A DNA stretch of 25,796 nt, taken from the NCBI GenBank assembly GCA_050248995.1, contig JBFWRI010000024.1, positions 1 to 25,796 on the forward strand. The letters are read 5' to 3'. This document shows, piece after piece, positions 15,646-23,495 of this stretch (positions are counted from its first letter, which is position 1; every line of letters begins with the position of its first letter). Made by a program: the position numbers and the translations under genes. Under the pieces are notes generated by a model that was given only the letters and a program-made list of their open reading frames with translations, had not been told where the DNA came from and ran no database searches. This DNA comes from JBFWRI01 sp050248995. GTDB taxonomy: Bacteria; Pseudomonadota; Alphaproteobacteria; JAIXQD01.

Positions 15646-15978
15646 TTATTGCGCCAGCGGTACGGCAGGCACAACGGGCAGCGCCGGCTCGACCGGAGCT
15701 TCGGCAGCAGGCGCCGGTGTTTCGGCGGCCATCTGGTCGATAAGCGAGCTTTCGGTCCGGTTATTGGCCAGAATCACCAGCAGCAGGCTGGTGATGATGA
15801 AACAGGTGGCAAGGAAACCGGTTGTCTTTGTCAGCACATCGGCCTGCGCACGCGGGGCCACGGCACCCATGTTTCCGCCGCCGCCGACCAGGCCACCACC
15901 TTCGCTTCGCTGCAGCAGGATAAGGCCCACAAGAGCAACCGCGATAATCAGATGGATGATAAGAACAACGTTTTCCAT
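15646..15978 (-). CDS. secG: Protein translocase subunit SecG
   Basis: SecG is the small third subunit of the SecYEG channel in the inner membrane. The 110-residue protein has two membrane segments (about 3-22, VVLIIHLIIAVALVGLILLQ; and 54-72, GFLATCFIITSLLLVILA) joined by the typical glycine-rich loop (RSEGGGLVGGGGNMG). The C-terminal tail is Pro/Ala/Glu-rich, as in other alphaproteobacteria. AAAGGAA lies upstream of the ATG at 15978. The neighbours tpiA and pyrG are the usual ones for this gene. Confidence 0.95.
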   Translation of the reverse strand: MENVVLIIHLIIAVALVGLILLQRSEGGGLVGGGGNMGAVAPRAQADVLTKTTGFLATCFIITSLLLVILANNRTESSLIDQMAAETPAPAAEAPVEPALPVVPAVPLAQ

Positions 15979-16013
15979 GGAATTTCCTTTGAACGGAGCC
16001 GGTTATAGGGGAT

Positions 16014-16718
16014 TTAGCGCACAGCGTCCAGCACGCCCTTGAAGGCAGTAACCGGAAAACTGGCCGTACCGACCAAAGCCCCTGAAACACCGGGAATTTT
16101 CATGATTACAGCCGCATTTTCAGGATTCACGGAACCACCATAAAGAATGGAAATTGAAAGCGTTGGCGCCAATTTCTCAACCAGAACTTTGATATAGGTA
16201 TGGCGTGCCTGGATGTCATCGGCGGTCGGCACCTTGCCGGTACCAATCGCATAAACCGGTTCGTAGGCCAGAATCAGCGAATCGCCCGCGAAGGCTGCAA
16301 TCCCGGCCAGCTGGCGTGCCAGCACCTGTTCCACATCCTCACCGGCCTTTTCGCCAACGCAAACGATCGCCTTCAACCCGGCTGTATGGGCGGCAGCCGC
16401 CTTGGCCCACACCTGCTCGTCGGTTTCATGATGGTCGCGTCGGCGTTCGGAATGGCCAACCATGACATACTCACACCCCAACGCTGCCAGTACGGTGGCG
16501 CTGGTGTCGCCTGTAAAAGCGCCCGCTGCCTCGGCATGGCAATCCTGCGCGCCAAGGCGCAGTGAACTGCCCAGCATCGCGCCGGCCGCCAGACCCACCA
16601 GCGGCATCGACGGGCACAGCACGGCGTCATAACCTTCCAGCGCCTTGATATAAGGCAGCAGGTCGTCGGGGCCGCCCTTCATCTTCCAATTCGCCACGAT
16701 TAGCGGGCTTTTTTGCAC
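16014..16718 (-). CDS. tpiA: Triosephosphate isomerase, short form
   Basis: TpiA interconverts dihydroxyacetone phosphate and glyceraldehyde 3-phosphate. The catalytic residues are present: Lys12 (NWKMKG), His89 (VGHSERR) and Glu153 (AYEPVYAIGTG). The 234-residue length is below the usual 245-255. Tyr156 replaces the nearly invariant Trp at the hinge of the catalytic loop (normally EPVWAIGTG), and the phosphate-binding stretch reads ALVGTASF rather than the usual ALVGGASL. All other landmarks (LYGGSVNPENA) are intact, so activity is expected. The start is GTG, preceded by AGGGTGG. It is divergent from ppiD with only 59 bases between them, so both promoters must lie in or near that gap. Confidence 0.95.
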   Translation of the reverse strand: MQKSPLIVANWKMKGGPDDLLPYIKALEGYDAVLCPSMPLVGLAAGAMLGSSLRLGAQDCHAEAAGAFTGDTSATVLAALGCEYVMVGHSERRRDHHETDEQVWAKAAAAHTAGLKAIVCVGEKAGEDVEQVLARQLAGIAAFAGDSLILAYEPVYAIGTGKVPTADDIQARHTYIKVLVEKLAPTLSISILYGGSVNPENAAVIMKIPGVSGALVGTASFPVTAFKGVLDAVR

Positions 16719-16777
16719 AGCTTGCCACCCTGCGGTTTGTTTGCTTCTTTAGGCACCTAATTTAGAGGTCTTTTGCA

Positions 16778-18652
16778 ATGCTGCAATCCATTGGTTCCAC
16801 AAAGAAATGGCTGGCCCTGCCGTTGTTCGGCGTCCTTATCCTCAGCTTCGTGGTGTGGGGCATTGCTGACGTGTTCACAGGTCAGACCAAGACCGACACG
16901 GTTTTAACCGCCGGCGCGATAAAAATGGACGGCATACAGGTGCAAAACGAAGTCCAGCGCCAGCTTGATTTCATCCGCCGCCTGACGGGCGCCGCCATCA
17001 CCACCGAACAGGCCGAGCAGCTGGGTCTGATCGACCGTTCGGTCGAAGGGCTTGTTACCCGCGCCCTGCTTCAGCAGGAAGCCGCGCGCCTCGGCATCGT
17101 GATTTCCGACAATGTGATCATGCGCGCCATCCGCCGCATTCCCGAATTCCAGAACAAGGACGGCACCTTCAACGCGACAGCGTTCCGCACCGCCCTGCAG
17201 CGTGTCGGCACCAGCGAAGCCGCCTTTCTGGCCGACCAGCGCGTATCGCTGGCCCGCGAACAGGTCCACGAAGTCGTGACCACCGGCATGACCGTGCCGA
17301 AGCTACTGCAAAAGGCGTTGACGGCCGCCGCCGCCGAAACACGCACGTTTGAAACCTATCAAGTCCGCTTTGCCGCCCAGCCGGCCCCCGCCGCGCCCGA
17401 TGATGCGACGCTGGAGAAATTCGTGCAGGAAAAAGCCGCTGTTTTCACCAATCCCGAATACCGGGCGCTGTCGGTCGTACGCCTGACCGCGGCGGATATT
17501 GCCCGTAATATCAGCGTTACTGATGAACAGGTCAAAGCCTATTACGACGAGCACATCAGCGAATTTACCTCGCCCGACAAGCGCAGCTTCCAGCAGGTTG
17601 TGTTGCCCGGCAAGGAAGACGCCGAACAGGCTGCCGCCGCTTACCGCACCGCTAAATCGTTCGGCGCGGCCAAGCCCACCAATCTGGACGATATCGCCCG
17701 CGACCAGCTGCCCGAGGAACTGCAGGAAGCCGCATTCGGCCTGAAGGCTGTCGGCGATGTATCCGCGCCGGTTGAATCGCCGCTGGGCTGGCACGTTCTG
17801 GTGCTGACGAAGGTCACGCCCGGCAAGACCGCCGATTTCGCCAGCGCCAGCAAAACCATTCGCGAAAAACTGCCGCAGGCACAGGCCGCCGAACGCCTGT
17901 ATGACGAAAGCGCGCGCCTTGATGACCTGATTGCCGGCGGCGCTTCGATTGATGAGATCGCCCAGCAGATGAACCTGCAGGTTGAAAAGTATCCCGTGGT
18001 TGATGCGCATGGCCACGATAACACCGAAAAGGACATTCCCGCCCTTATCAAGCAGCGCACGCTGCTGACCGAAGCGTTCCGCCTGAACGAAGGCAACACC
18101 AGCGACGTCATCGCCATCGGCAACGAAGGCTATGCCATCGTGCATGTCGACGGTGTTACCCCGGCCGCCCTGCCTGCGTTTGCCAGCATCAAGGCCAAGG
18201 CGCTGAAGGCGTGGATGGAAGAACACCGGGCCAAGGATGCACGCGAAAAATCACTGAAGCTGATCAGCGATCTGCGTGCCGGCATGGATTTCGTCAAGGC
18301 CGCCAGCACCTATGGCGCCGAAGCCACGCGCGAAGCCGCCGTCAGCCGCAAGGATGGCGCGGTCATCCGCTATATCCCCGATATCTACACGCCCGACCTG
18401 TTCCGCATGAAGCAGGATGAAGTCGCTCAGTTCCCGACGGATGAGGGCATTGTGGTGGTGAAGTTCGTGCAGGCCAACCTGCCGGTAGCCGTGGCCGACG
18501 CCGAACCCAAGGCCTCGATTGCCAGCAACGCGCAAGAGCAGATGAAGAACGAAGCGGCCGAAGCCTATGTCAACGCGCTGAAAGACCGCTATACGGTGGC
18601 CGTTGACCACGCCGCCATTCGCAAGCTGTTCGAACCGGCTGAACAGGAGTAA
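16778..18652 (+). CDS. ppiD: PpiD-like membrane-anchored peptidylprolyl isomerase/chaperone
   Basis: The 624-residue product has a short cytoplasmic start (MLQSIGSTKKW), one membrane anchor (about 12-30, LALPLFGVLILSFVVWGIA), then a large periplasmic part. Residues 35-165 fit the SurA-N type chaperone domain (IQVQNEVQRQLDFIRR...VTRALLQQEAARLGIVISD). A parvulin-like region follows at about 265-350, ending in SPLGWHVLVLTKVTPG; several parvulin catalytic positions look weak, so it may act more as a chaperone than as an isomerase. The C-terminal third is helical. PpiD works near the Sec exit in the periplasm, which agrees with nearby secG. AGAGG lies nine bases before the ATG. A 307-residue antisense frame overlaps it and is a shadow. 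Confidence 0.9.
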   Translation: MLQSIGSTKKWLALPLFGVLILSFVVWGIADVFTGQTKTDTVLTAGAIKMDGIQVQNEVQRQLDFIRRLTGAAITTEQAEQLGLIDRSVEGLVTRALLQQEAARLGIVISDNVIMRAIRRIPEFQNKDGTFNATAFRTALQRVGTSEAAFLADQRVSLAREQVHEVVTTGMTVPKLLQKALTAAAAETRTFETYQVRFAAQPAPAAPDDATLEKFVQEKAAVFTNPEYRALSVVRLTAADIARNISVTDEQVKAYYDEHISEFTSPDKRSFQQVVLPGKEDAEQAAAAYRTAKSFGAAKPTNLDDIARDQLPEELQEAAFGLKAVGDVSAPVESPLGWHVLVLTKVTPGKTADFASASKTIREKLPQAQAAERLYDESARLDDLIAGGASIDEIAQQMNLQVEKYPVVDAHGHDNTEKDIPALIKQRTLLTEAFRLNEGNTSDVIAIGNEGYAIVHVDGVTPAALPAFASIKAKALKAWMEEHRAKDAREKSLKLISDLRAGMDFVKAASTYGAEATREAAVSRKDGAVIRYIPDIYTPDLFRMKQDEVAQFPTDEGIVVVKFVQANLPVAVADAEPKASIASNAQEQMKNEAAEAYVNALKDRYTVAVDHAAIRKLFEPAEQE

Positions 18653-18664
18653 TTTGATACCGCT

Positions 18665-18753
18665 GCGGGTATGGCGGAATTGGTAGACGCATCAGACTTA
18701 AAATCTGAAGTCGGGCAACTGACGTGCCGGTTCAACTCCGGCTACCCGCACCA
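18665..18753 (+). tRNA. tRNA-Leu (anticodon UAA), CCA encoded
   Basis: The acceptor arms GCGGGTA (18665-18671) and TACCCGC (18743-18749) pair perfectly, followed by discriminator A and an encoded CCA. The anticodon arm TCAGA/TCTGA closes a seven-base loop CTTAAAA, with anticodon TAA at 18699-18701, reading UUA. A long variable arm (AGTCGGGCAACTGACGT region) is the class II feature expected for tRNA-Leu. The T arm GCCGG-TTCAACT-CCGGC is intact. The gene begins 12 bases after the ppiD stop, so it may be cotranscribed with ppiD. No integrase or duplicated tRNA end is nearby. Confidence 0.97.
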
Positions 18754-18782
18754 CTGTCAAACCGCTGATGCCGGGCTATAAT
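18754..18782 (+). promoter_or_regulatory. Possible sigma-70 type promoter for the 72-residue membrane protein
   Basis: A perfect TATAAT (18777-18782) is preceded by CTGTCA (18754-18759, 4 of 6 matches to TTGACA) with a 17-base spacer. Transcription would start near 18789, leaving a very short leader with AAGGAG just before the ATG at 18800. Evidence is consensus matching only. Confidence 0.45.
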
Positions 18783-18799
18783 CAGCGCAAGGAGAGAAC

Positions 18800-19018
18800 A
18801 TGGAATCGCATCAAATTCTTGGCATCATCACCATGGTGCTGCTGCTTATCCTTGTGGCGCCGCGCGTGCTGCGCTTCAACATGGCTTTGGGCACCACCAC
18901 GCGCAACATCGCCATCTGGGTGCTGGTCTTCACGCTGCTGGTGTGGGGGTACAAGACATTTGTCGAGGAACCGCGGGCTGTTGAAAACACGCCGGTCGCT
19001 CCTGAAGATACGATTTAG
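18800..19018 (+). CDS. Small two-segment membrane protein, 72 residues
   Basis: The product has two hydrophobic segments, about residues 7-22 (LGIITMVLLLILVAPRVL) and 36-53 (NIAIWVLVFTLLVWGYK), joined by a loop (RFNMALGTTTR), with an acidic tail (VEEPRAVENTPVAPEDTI). Short proteins with the pattern '...PRVLR-NMA-GTT-RNIAIW...' occur in alphaproteobacteria, without a function known to me. A strong AAGGAG lies upstream of the ATG at 18800. It follows tRNA-Leu by 46 bases, within which a TATAAT promoter may lie. Its TAG overlaps the TAA of the convergent GSCFA gene by three of four shared bases (TTAG at 19015-19018). Confidence 0.85.
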   Translation: MESHQILGIITMVLLLILVAPRVLRFNMALGTTTRNIAIWVLVFTLLVWGYKTFVEEPRAVENTPVAPEDTI

Positions 19019-20025
19019 CCGATATCCTGCTGCGGGAACGGCACCGGCGCCGGCATGCCGGGAATATCGTAGTGGTTATAGATGAACGCCTGCGTCATCA
19101 TCTCGGATAACTCCAGCCGTATATGGCGCCCGTCTTTGTTGAAAGCGATGAAGGGTGACTGGTGCGCCGCCATCTCGTAAGCCGGGAAGTAAATCACGTC
19201 GGGATAAGCACGCGCAATTTCGCCCAGCACGGCGCGCAGCACGGCCTTGCTCTCCATGTTGGCAACCACCACGTCGCCACCGGCGAATGTTGTCCCTATC
19301 GGCACCGGTGATACGGCAAAGATAATCGGGCAACCGGGCTTGTGTTTTTGCAGCAACTGGATGATCTGCTCGACGTTCGCATAGTTCTCGGCGAACGTGG
19401 TCTGGTGCAGCGTCGTGCCGCCCAGCCCGTCGTTCTTGAAGAACCGTGCGCGTTCACCCACCGCCAGCCCGTTGTGACTTTGCTTGAACACTTCGGTTGT
19501 GTCGAAGGTGAACAAAAACGCGTTGGCTTCCTTGAAACCAACAAATGTCACCTTGTTGATATGCGCATTCAGTTCCTGTATGTCGGCCAGCGTGCGCCCC
19601 ATCTGCAGGCGGCGGTACGGGTCCTGCCAGCTTTGCGTTTCGCCGGGATGATCCTGCTGCCAGGGGTTGCGGTCGATGTGCCAGTAATCGTCATCCGCCT
19701 GCGTCCACAGGCCAAGACAGCGGTGCATTTCCTGCAGCACCGTATAGGTGTTGAAATAATTGATATGGAAATACGGCCGGTCATACCCTTCGATGCGCAT
19801 GCGGCTGCCGTCGATCGGGATCGATTCATAATCCGGCGTGCATTTCAGTGTCGCCTTCTCCAGCGCCGTGCGGATAAGAATGGAAAAGCATGACCCCATC
19901 ACAAACAGTTTGTCGGTCGGTTTCAGCACGCGGCGCGGCTGCAGCGTAATCACGCCTTCACGATCGTACACATCCCATGAATGGTTGCCGCGCTCGGTGC
20001 TTCGGAAAACGATGATATCCTTCAT
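19015..20025 (-). CDS. GSCFA-domain protein
   Basis: The 336-residue protein matches the GSCFA family: the signature VMGSCFSILIRTALE lies near residues 42-56 (the family name comes from GSCFA; here the last residue is Ser), with YFHINYFNTYTVLQEMHR and the later IIFAVSPVPIGTTFAGGD. These proteins are thought to resemble SGNH/GDSL hydrolases, with the Ser-Cys motif near the active site, but their substrate is unknown to me. No signal peptide, so cytoplasmic. The start shares one base with the stop of the CinA-like gene (TGATG), so the pair is coupled. It is tail-to-tail with the 72-residue membrane protein, with overlapping stops. Confidence 0.85.
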   Translation of the reverse strand: MKDIIVFRSTERGNHSWDVYDREGVITLQPRRVLKPTDKLFVMGSCFSILIRTALEKATLKCTPDYESIPIDGSRMRIEGYDRPYFHINYFNTYTVLQEMHRCLGLWTQADDDYWHIDRNPWQQDHPGETQSWQDPYRRLQMGRTLADIQELNAHINKVTFVGFKEANAFLFTFDTTEVFKQSHNGLAVGERARFFKNDGLGGTTLHQTTFAENYANVEQIIQLLQKHKPGCPIIFAVSPVPIGTTFAGGDVVVANMESKAVLRAVLGEIARAYPDVIYFPAYEMAAHQSPFIAFNKDGRHIRLELSEMMTQAFIYNHYDIPGMPAPVPFPQQDIG

Positions 20026-20780
20026 CAGCTGCCCAGCGAAACCATGTCGGCCTCGCCGCCCAGTCGGATAATCATCTGCTGCACATCTTCATAGGCCTGC
20101 TTGACCAGCGCCGCATCGTACCCGCGCGCCACCAGCGTCACTTCCCACTTGTTATCGCCGATCTGGTGCGGATAGCTGCCCAGCGATACCGCCGGGTACT
20201 TCTTCGCGATCGCCTCGAACGATGCCGACAGGTCACCCTCGGCGATACGGCATAAAACGCTGTAAGAAATCAGCGGTGCGCCCGGCTCAAGCAACGGTTT
20301 AAGCGCGCCGAACATCGCCTGCATCACATGCGGTACGCCGGCCAGCACGAAAACGTTTTCAATATAAAATCCGGGTGCGCTGGTCACGGTGTTTTCAATC
20401 AGCTGCCCGCCGACGGGCACGCGCGCCATGCGCCGGCGCGCCTCGTTCACCTTGCCCGGCCGGTTTTCGTAATACGCTTCCAGCCGTGCCAATGCTTCGG
20501 GATGGATGGGCAGGTCAACACCGAAGGCCTGCGCCACCGCGTCGGCGGTAATGTCATCATGCGTGGGGCCTATACCACCCGTGGTGAACACATACTTGTA
20601 TTTCTTCCGCAAGGCATTCAGCGCCGCAACGATTTCGTCCATATCATCAGGTACAACGCGTACCTCGGCCAGCGGCAGGCCCAGCCGCGCCAGCTCGGTT
20701 GCCAGATAATGGGTGTTCGCATCCTGCGTGCGGCCGGTCAGGATTTCGTCGCCAATCACCAAAAGTGCGGTTTTATTCAT
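20025..20780 (-). CDS. CinA-like protein, MoCF (molybdopterin-binding) domain only
   Basis: The 251-residue product is the N-terminal half of CinA: it begins ALLVIGDEILTGRTQDANTHY and carries VFTTGGIGPTHDDITADAVA, the glycine-rich MoCF signature. It lacks the C-terminal nicotinamide-nucleotide amidase domain of full CinA. Such proteins are usually annotated 'competence/damage-inducible protein A'; in other bacteria the CinA N-terminal domain has ADP-ribose pyrophosphatase activity, which may apply here but is not shown. I chose the ATG at 20780; upstream in-frame codons run into the map promoter region. It is divergent from map and coupled to the GSCFA gene. Confidence 0.88.
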   Translation of the reverse strand: MNKTALLVIGDEILTGRTQDANTHYLATELARLGLPLAEVRVVPDDMDEIVAALNALRKKYKYVFTTGGIGPTHDDITADAVAQAFGVDLPIHPEALARLEAYYENRPGKVNEARRRMARVPVGGQLIENTVTSAPGFYIENVFVLAGVPHVMQAMFGALKPLLEPGAPLISYSVLCRIAEGDLSASFEAIAKKYPAVSLGSYPHQIGDNKWEVTLVARGYDAALVKQAYEDVQQMIIRLGGEADMVSLGS

Positions 20781-20803
20781 CACGCTCACTTGCTTATGCC
20801 ACC

Positions 20804-20812
20804 TGATATAGT
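20804..20812 (+). promoter_or_regulatory. Extended -10 promoter of map, near-leaderless
   Basis: TGATATAGT matches an extended -10 (TGnTATAAT, one mismatch). No clear -35 lies at the right distance, as is usual for extended -10 promoters. Transcription would start near 20819, only about seven bases before the map ATG, and no ribosome site is visible before that ATG. Confidence 0.45.
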
Positions 20813-20825
20813 CTATTTTTAACCG

Positions 20826-21689
20826 ATGAGCGAGAGCATTACAATTCACCCCCCCGAAGGTTTTGCCGGCCTGCGCAAAGCCGGGCTTGTTGCGGCAGCG
20901 TCACTGGATTTTATTGCACCGCACGTAAAGCCGGGCGTAACGACCGCGCATCTTGATAGCCTGATCGAACAGTTCATCCACCAGCAAAGCGCCATCCCGG
21001 CCTGCATCGGCTATCTGGGCCAGAACACATGGGACCGCAACCTTGGTCTGCCCGGCCTTGGCTATGCACCCGGGCAACCCGGAGCCTACCAGAAATGCAG
21101 CTGCATTTCTGTCAACCATGTCGTGTGCCACGGTATTCCCGACGATAAAGTCCTGATGGACGGCGATATCCTGAACATCGATGTCACGGTCATTGTCGAT
21201 GGATACTTCGGCGATACGTCACGCATGTTTGTTGCTGGCGACAAGACCAGCGTGAAGGGCCAGAAGCTGATGGATGCGACGTTCGAGGCCATGTGGCGCG
21301 GTATCCGCACCGTGAAACCCGGCGCGACGTTGGGCGATATCGGTCACGCCATCCAAAGCTATGCCGAGGATCAGGGCTTTTCCGTCGTGCGCGATTTCTG
21401 CGGCCACGGTGTCGGCACCGTGTTCCACACAGAACCCGCTATCCTGCACTATGGCAAGCCGGGCGCCGGCATCACGTTGCAACCCGGCATGGTGTTCACC
21501 ATCGAACCCATGATCAACGCCGGCCGTTATGAAACCAAGATTCTATCCGACGGCTGGACAGCCGTAACACGCGACCGCAGCCTTTCCGCGCAGTACGAAC
21601 ACACGATAGGTGTAACAGCTGACGGCGTCGAGGTTTTCACACTGTCCCCCGCCGGCCTACACAACCCCGCAGCCAAAAATGCCACCTGA
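20826..21689 (+). CDS. map: Type I methionine aminopeptidase with an inserted loop
   Basis: Map removes the initiator Met from new proteins. The five metal ligands are D119, D130, H194, E227 and E258, and the substrate-binding His102 lies in VCHGIPDD. It is otherwise close to the E. coli-type enzyme from GDILNIDVTVI to QYEHTIGV. The unusual part is a segment of about 22 residues (about 66-87, starting QNTWDRN and rich in Gly and Pro) placed between GYLG and YQKCSCISVNHV, where the typical enzyme goes straight from GYHG to YPKS. The length of 287 exceeds the usual 250-265 partly for this reason. No ribosome site precedes the ATG. Its last 11 bases overlap radC. Confidence 0.95.
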   Translation: MSESITIHPPEGFAGLRKAGLVAAASLDFIAPHVKPGVTTAHLDSLIEQFIHQQSAIPACIGYLGQNTWDRNLGLPGLGYAPGQPGAYQKCSCISVNHVVCHGIPDDKVLMDGDILNIDVTVIVDGYFGDTSRMFVAGDKTSVKGQKLMDATFEAMWRGIRTVKPGATLGDIGHAIQSYAEDQGFSVVRDFCGHGVGTVFHTEPAILHYGKPGAGITLQPGMVFTIEPMINAGRYETKILSDGWTAVTRDRSLSAQYEHTIGVTADGVEVFTLSPAGLHNPAAKNAT

Positions 21690-22374
21690 GCCCGTTAAGA
21701 TAGAAAACACCAATGCCGGGCACCGCGCACGGCTTCGCCAGCGTTTTCTTGATAACGGCCCGCAGGCCCTCGCCGATTATGAACTGCTGGAACTGCTGCT
21801 GTTCGGTGCCATCCCGCAAAAAGATACCAAGCCGCTGGCCAAGGAACTTATCAAAGCCTATGGCTCTCTGGCAGCCGTGCTGAACGCGCCGCTGAATGAT
21901 TTGCAGGCGCGCTTCGCCAAACAGCCCGCGATTGCCACCACACTGCACCTTGCCGGCGCCCTTGCCCAGCGTATGCTGAAAGACGACATGGTGGGTCGCA
22001 CCATCTTCAGTTCATGGCAGGCTGTGCTTGATTACTGCAAGCTATCCATGGCCAACCTGCCGCACGAGGAACTGCATCTGCTGTTCCTGGACGCCAAGAA
22101 CGCGCTGATCGGTACCGAGGTGCACCAGCGCGGTACCATCAACCACACACCCGCCTATCCGCGCGAAGTTGTGAAACGCGCGCTGGAAAAAGGCGCTGCT
22201 GCCATCATCCTTGTGCACAACCACCCGTCGGGCGACCCGATGCCCAGCAAGGAAGATGTCGCTCTTACCAAGCAAATCAAGAAAGCGGCTGAAATTCTGA
22301 ATATCACGCTGCACGACCACCTGATTATCGGCCGCGGCAGCCATATCAGCTTCAAAGCCGAGGGCTTGCTGTAG
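21679..22374 (+). CDS. radC: RadC family JAMM/JAB-domain protein
   Basis: The 231-residue product has an N-terminal helix-hairpin-helix-like region (GHRARLRQRFLDNGPQALADYELLELLL) and a C-terminal JAB domain. The JAMM zinc motif is complete: His180-Asn-His182, Ser190 and Asp193 in HNHPSGDPMPSKED, spaced as HxHx7SxxD. The name comes from an old link with DNA repair that has since been doubted; a metal-dependent hydrolase role is plausible, with an unknown substrate. The start ATG at 21679 overlaps the map end by 11 bases, so the two are likely cotranscribed. Confidence 0.93.
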   Translation: MPPEPVKIENTNAGHRARLRQRFLDNGPQALADYELLELLLFGAIPQKDTKPLAKELIKAYGSLAAVLNAPLNDLQARFAKQPAIATTLHLAGALAQRMLKDDMVGRTIFSSWQAVLDYCKLSMANLPHEELHLLFLDAKNALIGTEVHQRGTINHTPAYPREVVKRALEKGAAAIILVHNHPSGDPMPSKEDVALTKQIKKAAEILNITLHDHLIIGRGSHISFKAEGLL

Positions 22375-22401
22375 GGGCTATCCGGCGCTAACCTGCCTGC
22401 C

Positions 22402-23076
22402 ATGCACGATATCGGCTTGCGCATCCACGAAGTTGAAGACCGCCGCACGTTTTTCCGCAAGGCATGGTGCGTCATCGCCCATGGCCAGATTACCGGCGAT
22501 TATGTCGAGTTCGGTTCGTATTCCGGGCTAACGTTCGGGCTTGCCTATCAGGAAGCGCTGAAGATAAACCACAAGCCGCACTTGTGGACGTTTGATTCCT
22601 TCAAGGGCCTGCCCAATGTTCCGCAAGGCACGGAACACCCGCTGTGGAAACCCGGCGCCATGGCCACGGATTTGCGCATGTTCCTGTCAATCTGCGACCA
22701 TCAGGGCCTGCCGCGCGAGCAGTACACGATTGTTGAAGGCTTTTATGAACACACGCTAACACCGCAGCGGCTGGAAAAGGCTGGCTACCCGACCGACGTC
22801 GCCATGGTGTATGTTGATTGCGACATGTACGCATCCACCGTGCATGTGATGAACTTCCTGAAAGGCCGCCTGAAACACGGCATGATTATCGCCTTCGACG
22901 ACTGGTTCTGCCCATGGCCGGGCGATATCGCCGGCGAACGCAAGGCATTTCTTGAATTCGCCGAAACCCAGACGCAGTTTCATTTCCAGCCCTACTTGCA
23001 ATTCGGCTGGAGCGGCTATTCATTTATTGTCGAGGATAAGAAATTTTTACCAAAAAATTATAAGGGGGATATCTAG
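22402..23076 (+). CDS. TylF/MycF-like class I methyltransferase
   Basis: This 224-residue protein resembles the macrocin O-methyltransferase (TylF) family. The SAM-binding start is GDYVEFGSYSGLTFGLAYQE, the next acidic strand is LWTFDSFKGLPNVPQGTEHP, and the metal and catalytic region is VYVDCDMYAST with IIAFDDWFCPW. Family members methylate sugar hydroxyls on natural products or surface glycans; the substrate here is unknown, and the surrounding genes give no glycan pathway. The ATG at 22402 has no strong ribosome site; the radC stop is 27 bases upstream. The two genes that follow are a membrane protein and a lipoprotein. Confidence 0.85.
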   Translation: MHDIGLRIHEVEDRRTFFRKAWCVIAHGQITGDYVEFGSYSGLTFGLAYQEALKINHKPHLWTFDSFKGLPNVPQGTEHPLWKPGAMATDLRMFLSICDHQGLPREQYTIVEGFYEHTLTPQRLEKAGYPTDVAMVYVDCDMYASTVHVMNFLKGRLKHGMIIAFDDWFCPWPGDIAGERKAFLEFAETQTQFHFQPYLQFGWSGYSFIVEDKKFLPKNYKGDI

Positions 23077-23078
23077 CC

Positions 23079-23441
23079 ATGAGAAACTTGTTCGCACCCT
23101 TGGCCACATTGGCCGCCAGCGCTGCTGCGTGGTACGCCACCACCGATTTGCGCGTAACGGATCCGGGCGGCTATACACCGGATGATGCCGTGTTCCTGAC
23201 CACTTCAAACCCAACAGCGGCAGTCGGTCTCGGCGCCTGTGTGCTGACCATCGTGGGCATGGCCGGGCTGGCCAAGTCGCTGGGCTTCCAGCTGCGTGAT
23301 CCCAAAACCCACGACCATCGTGTTACCGCCGCCCTGGCTGCCATCCTTTTCGCTCTTGGCGGCGGGGCCCTTGGCATGCTGGCACCCGTCAACATTGCCG
23401 AACGCACGGCCACGCTAACCGGGCACTTTATGCCCCAATAA
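23079..23441 (+). CDS. Hypothetical membrane protein, 120 residues
   Basis: The N-terminus (MRNLFAPLATLAASAAAWYA) could be a signal anchor. Two further hydrophobic segments follow, about residues 47-66 (AAVGLGACVLTIVGMAGLA) and 83-104 (VTAALAAILFALGGGALGML). The loop between them is polar (LRDPKTHDHR). The ATG is two bases after the stop of the methyltransferase gene, with AAGGGGG 12 bases upstream, so it belongs to that transcript. No family recognised. A longer antisense frame (23171-23560) is a shadow. Confidence 0.7.
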   Translation: MRNLFAPLATLAASAAAWYATTDLRVTDPGGYTPDDAVFLTTSNPTAAVGLGACVLTIVGMAGLAKSLGFQLRDPKTHDHRVTAALAAILFALGGGALGMLAPVNIAERTATLTGHFMPQ

Positions 23442-23495
23442 GGCACCTTGCCCGACCCCTTGCCGCACGCCGCGAAGCACCCCACTATTGCGGAC

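Noticed and set aside
17303..18226. 307-codon open frame antisense to ppiD
   Set aside because: It is inside a strong gene with clear domains, has a biased shadow composition, and no homology I recognise. Such frames arise from GC-rich third positions.
18665..18753. tRNA-Leu as an attachment site for an integrated element
   Set aside because: No integrase, no repeated tRNA end, and the flanking genes look chromosomal.
20506..20709. Plus-strand frame over the CinA-like gene
   Set aside because: A short shadow of the MoCF domain with no ribosome site or known motif.
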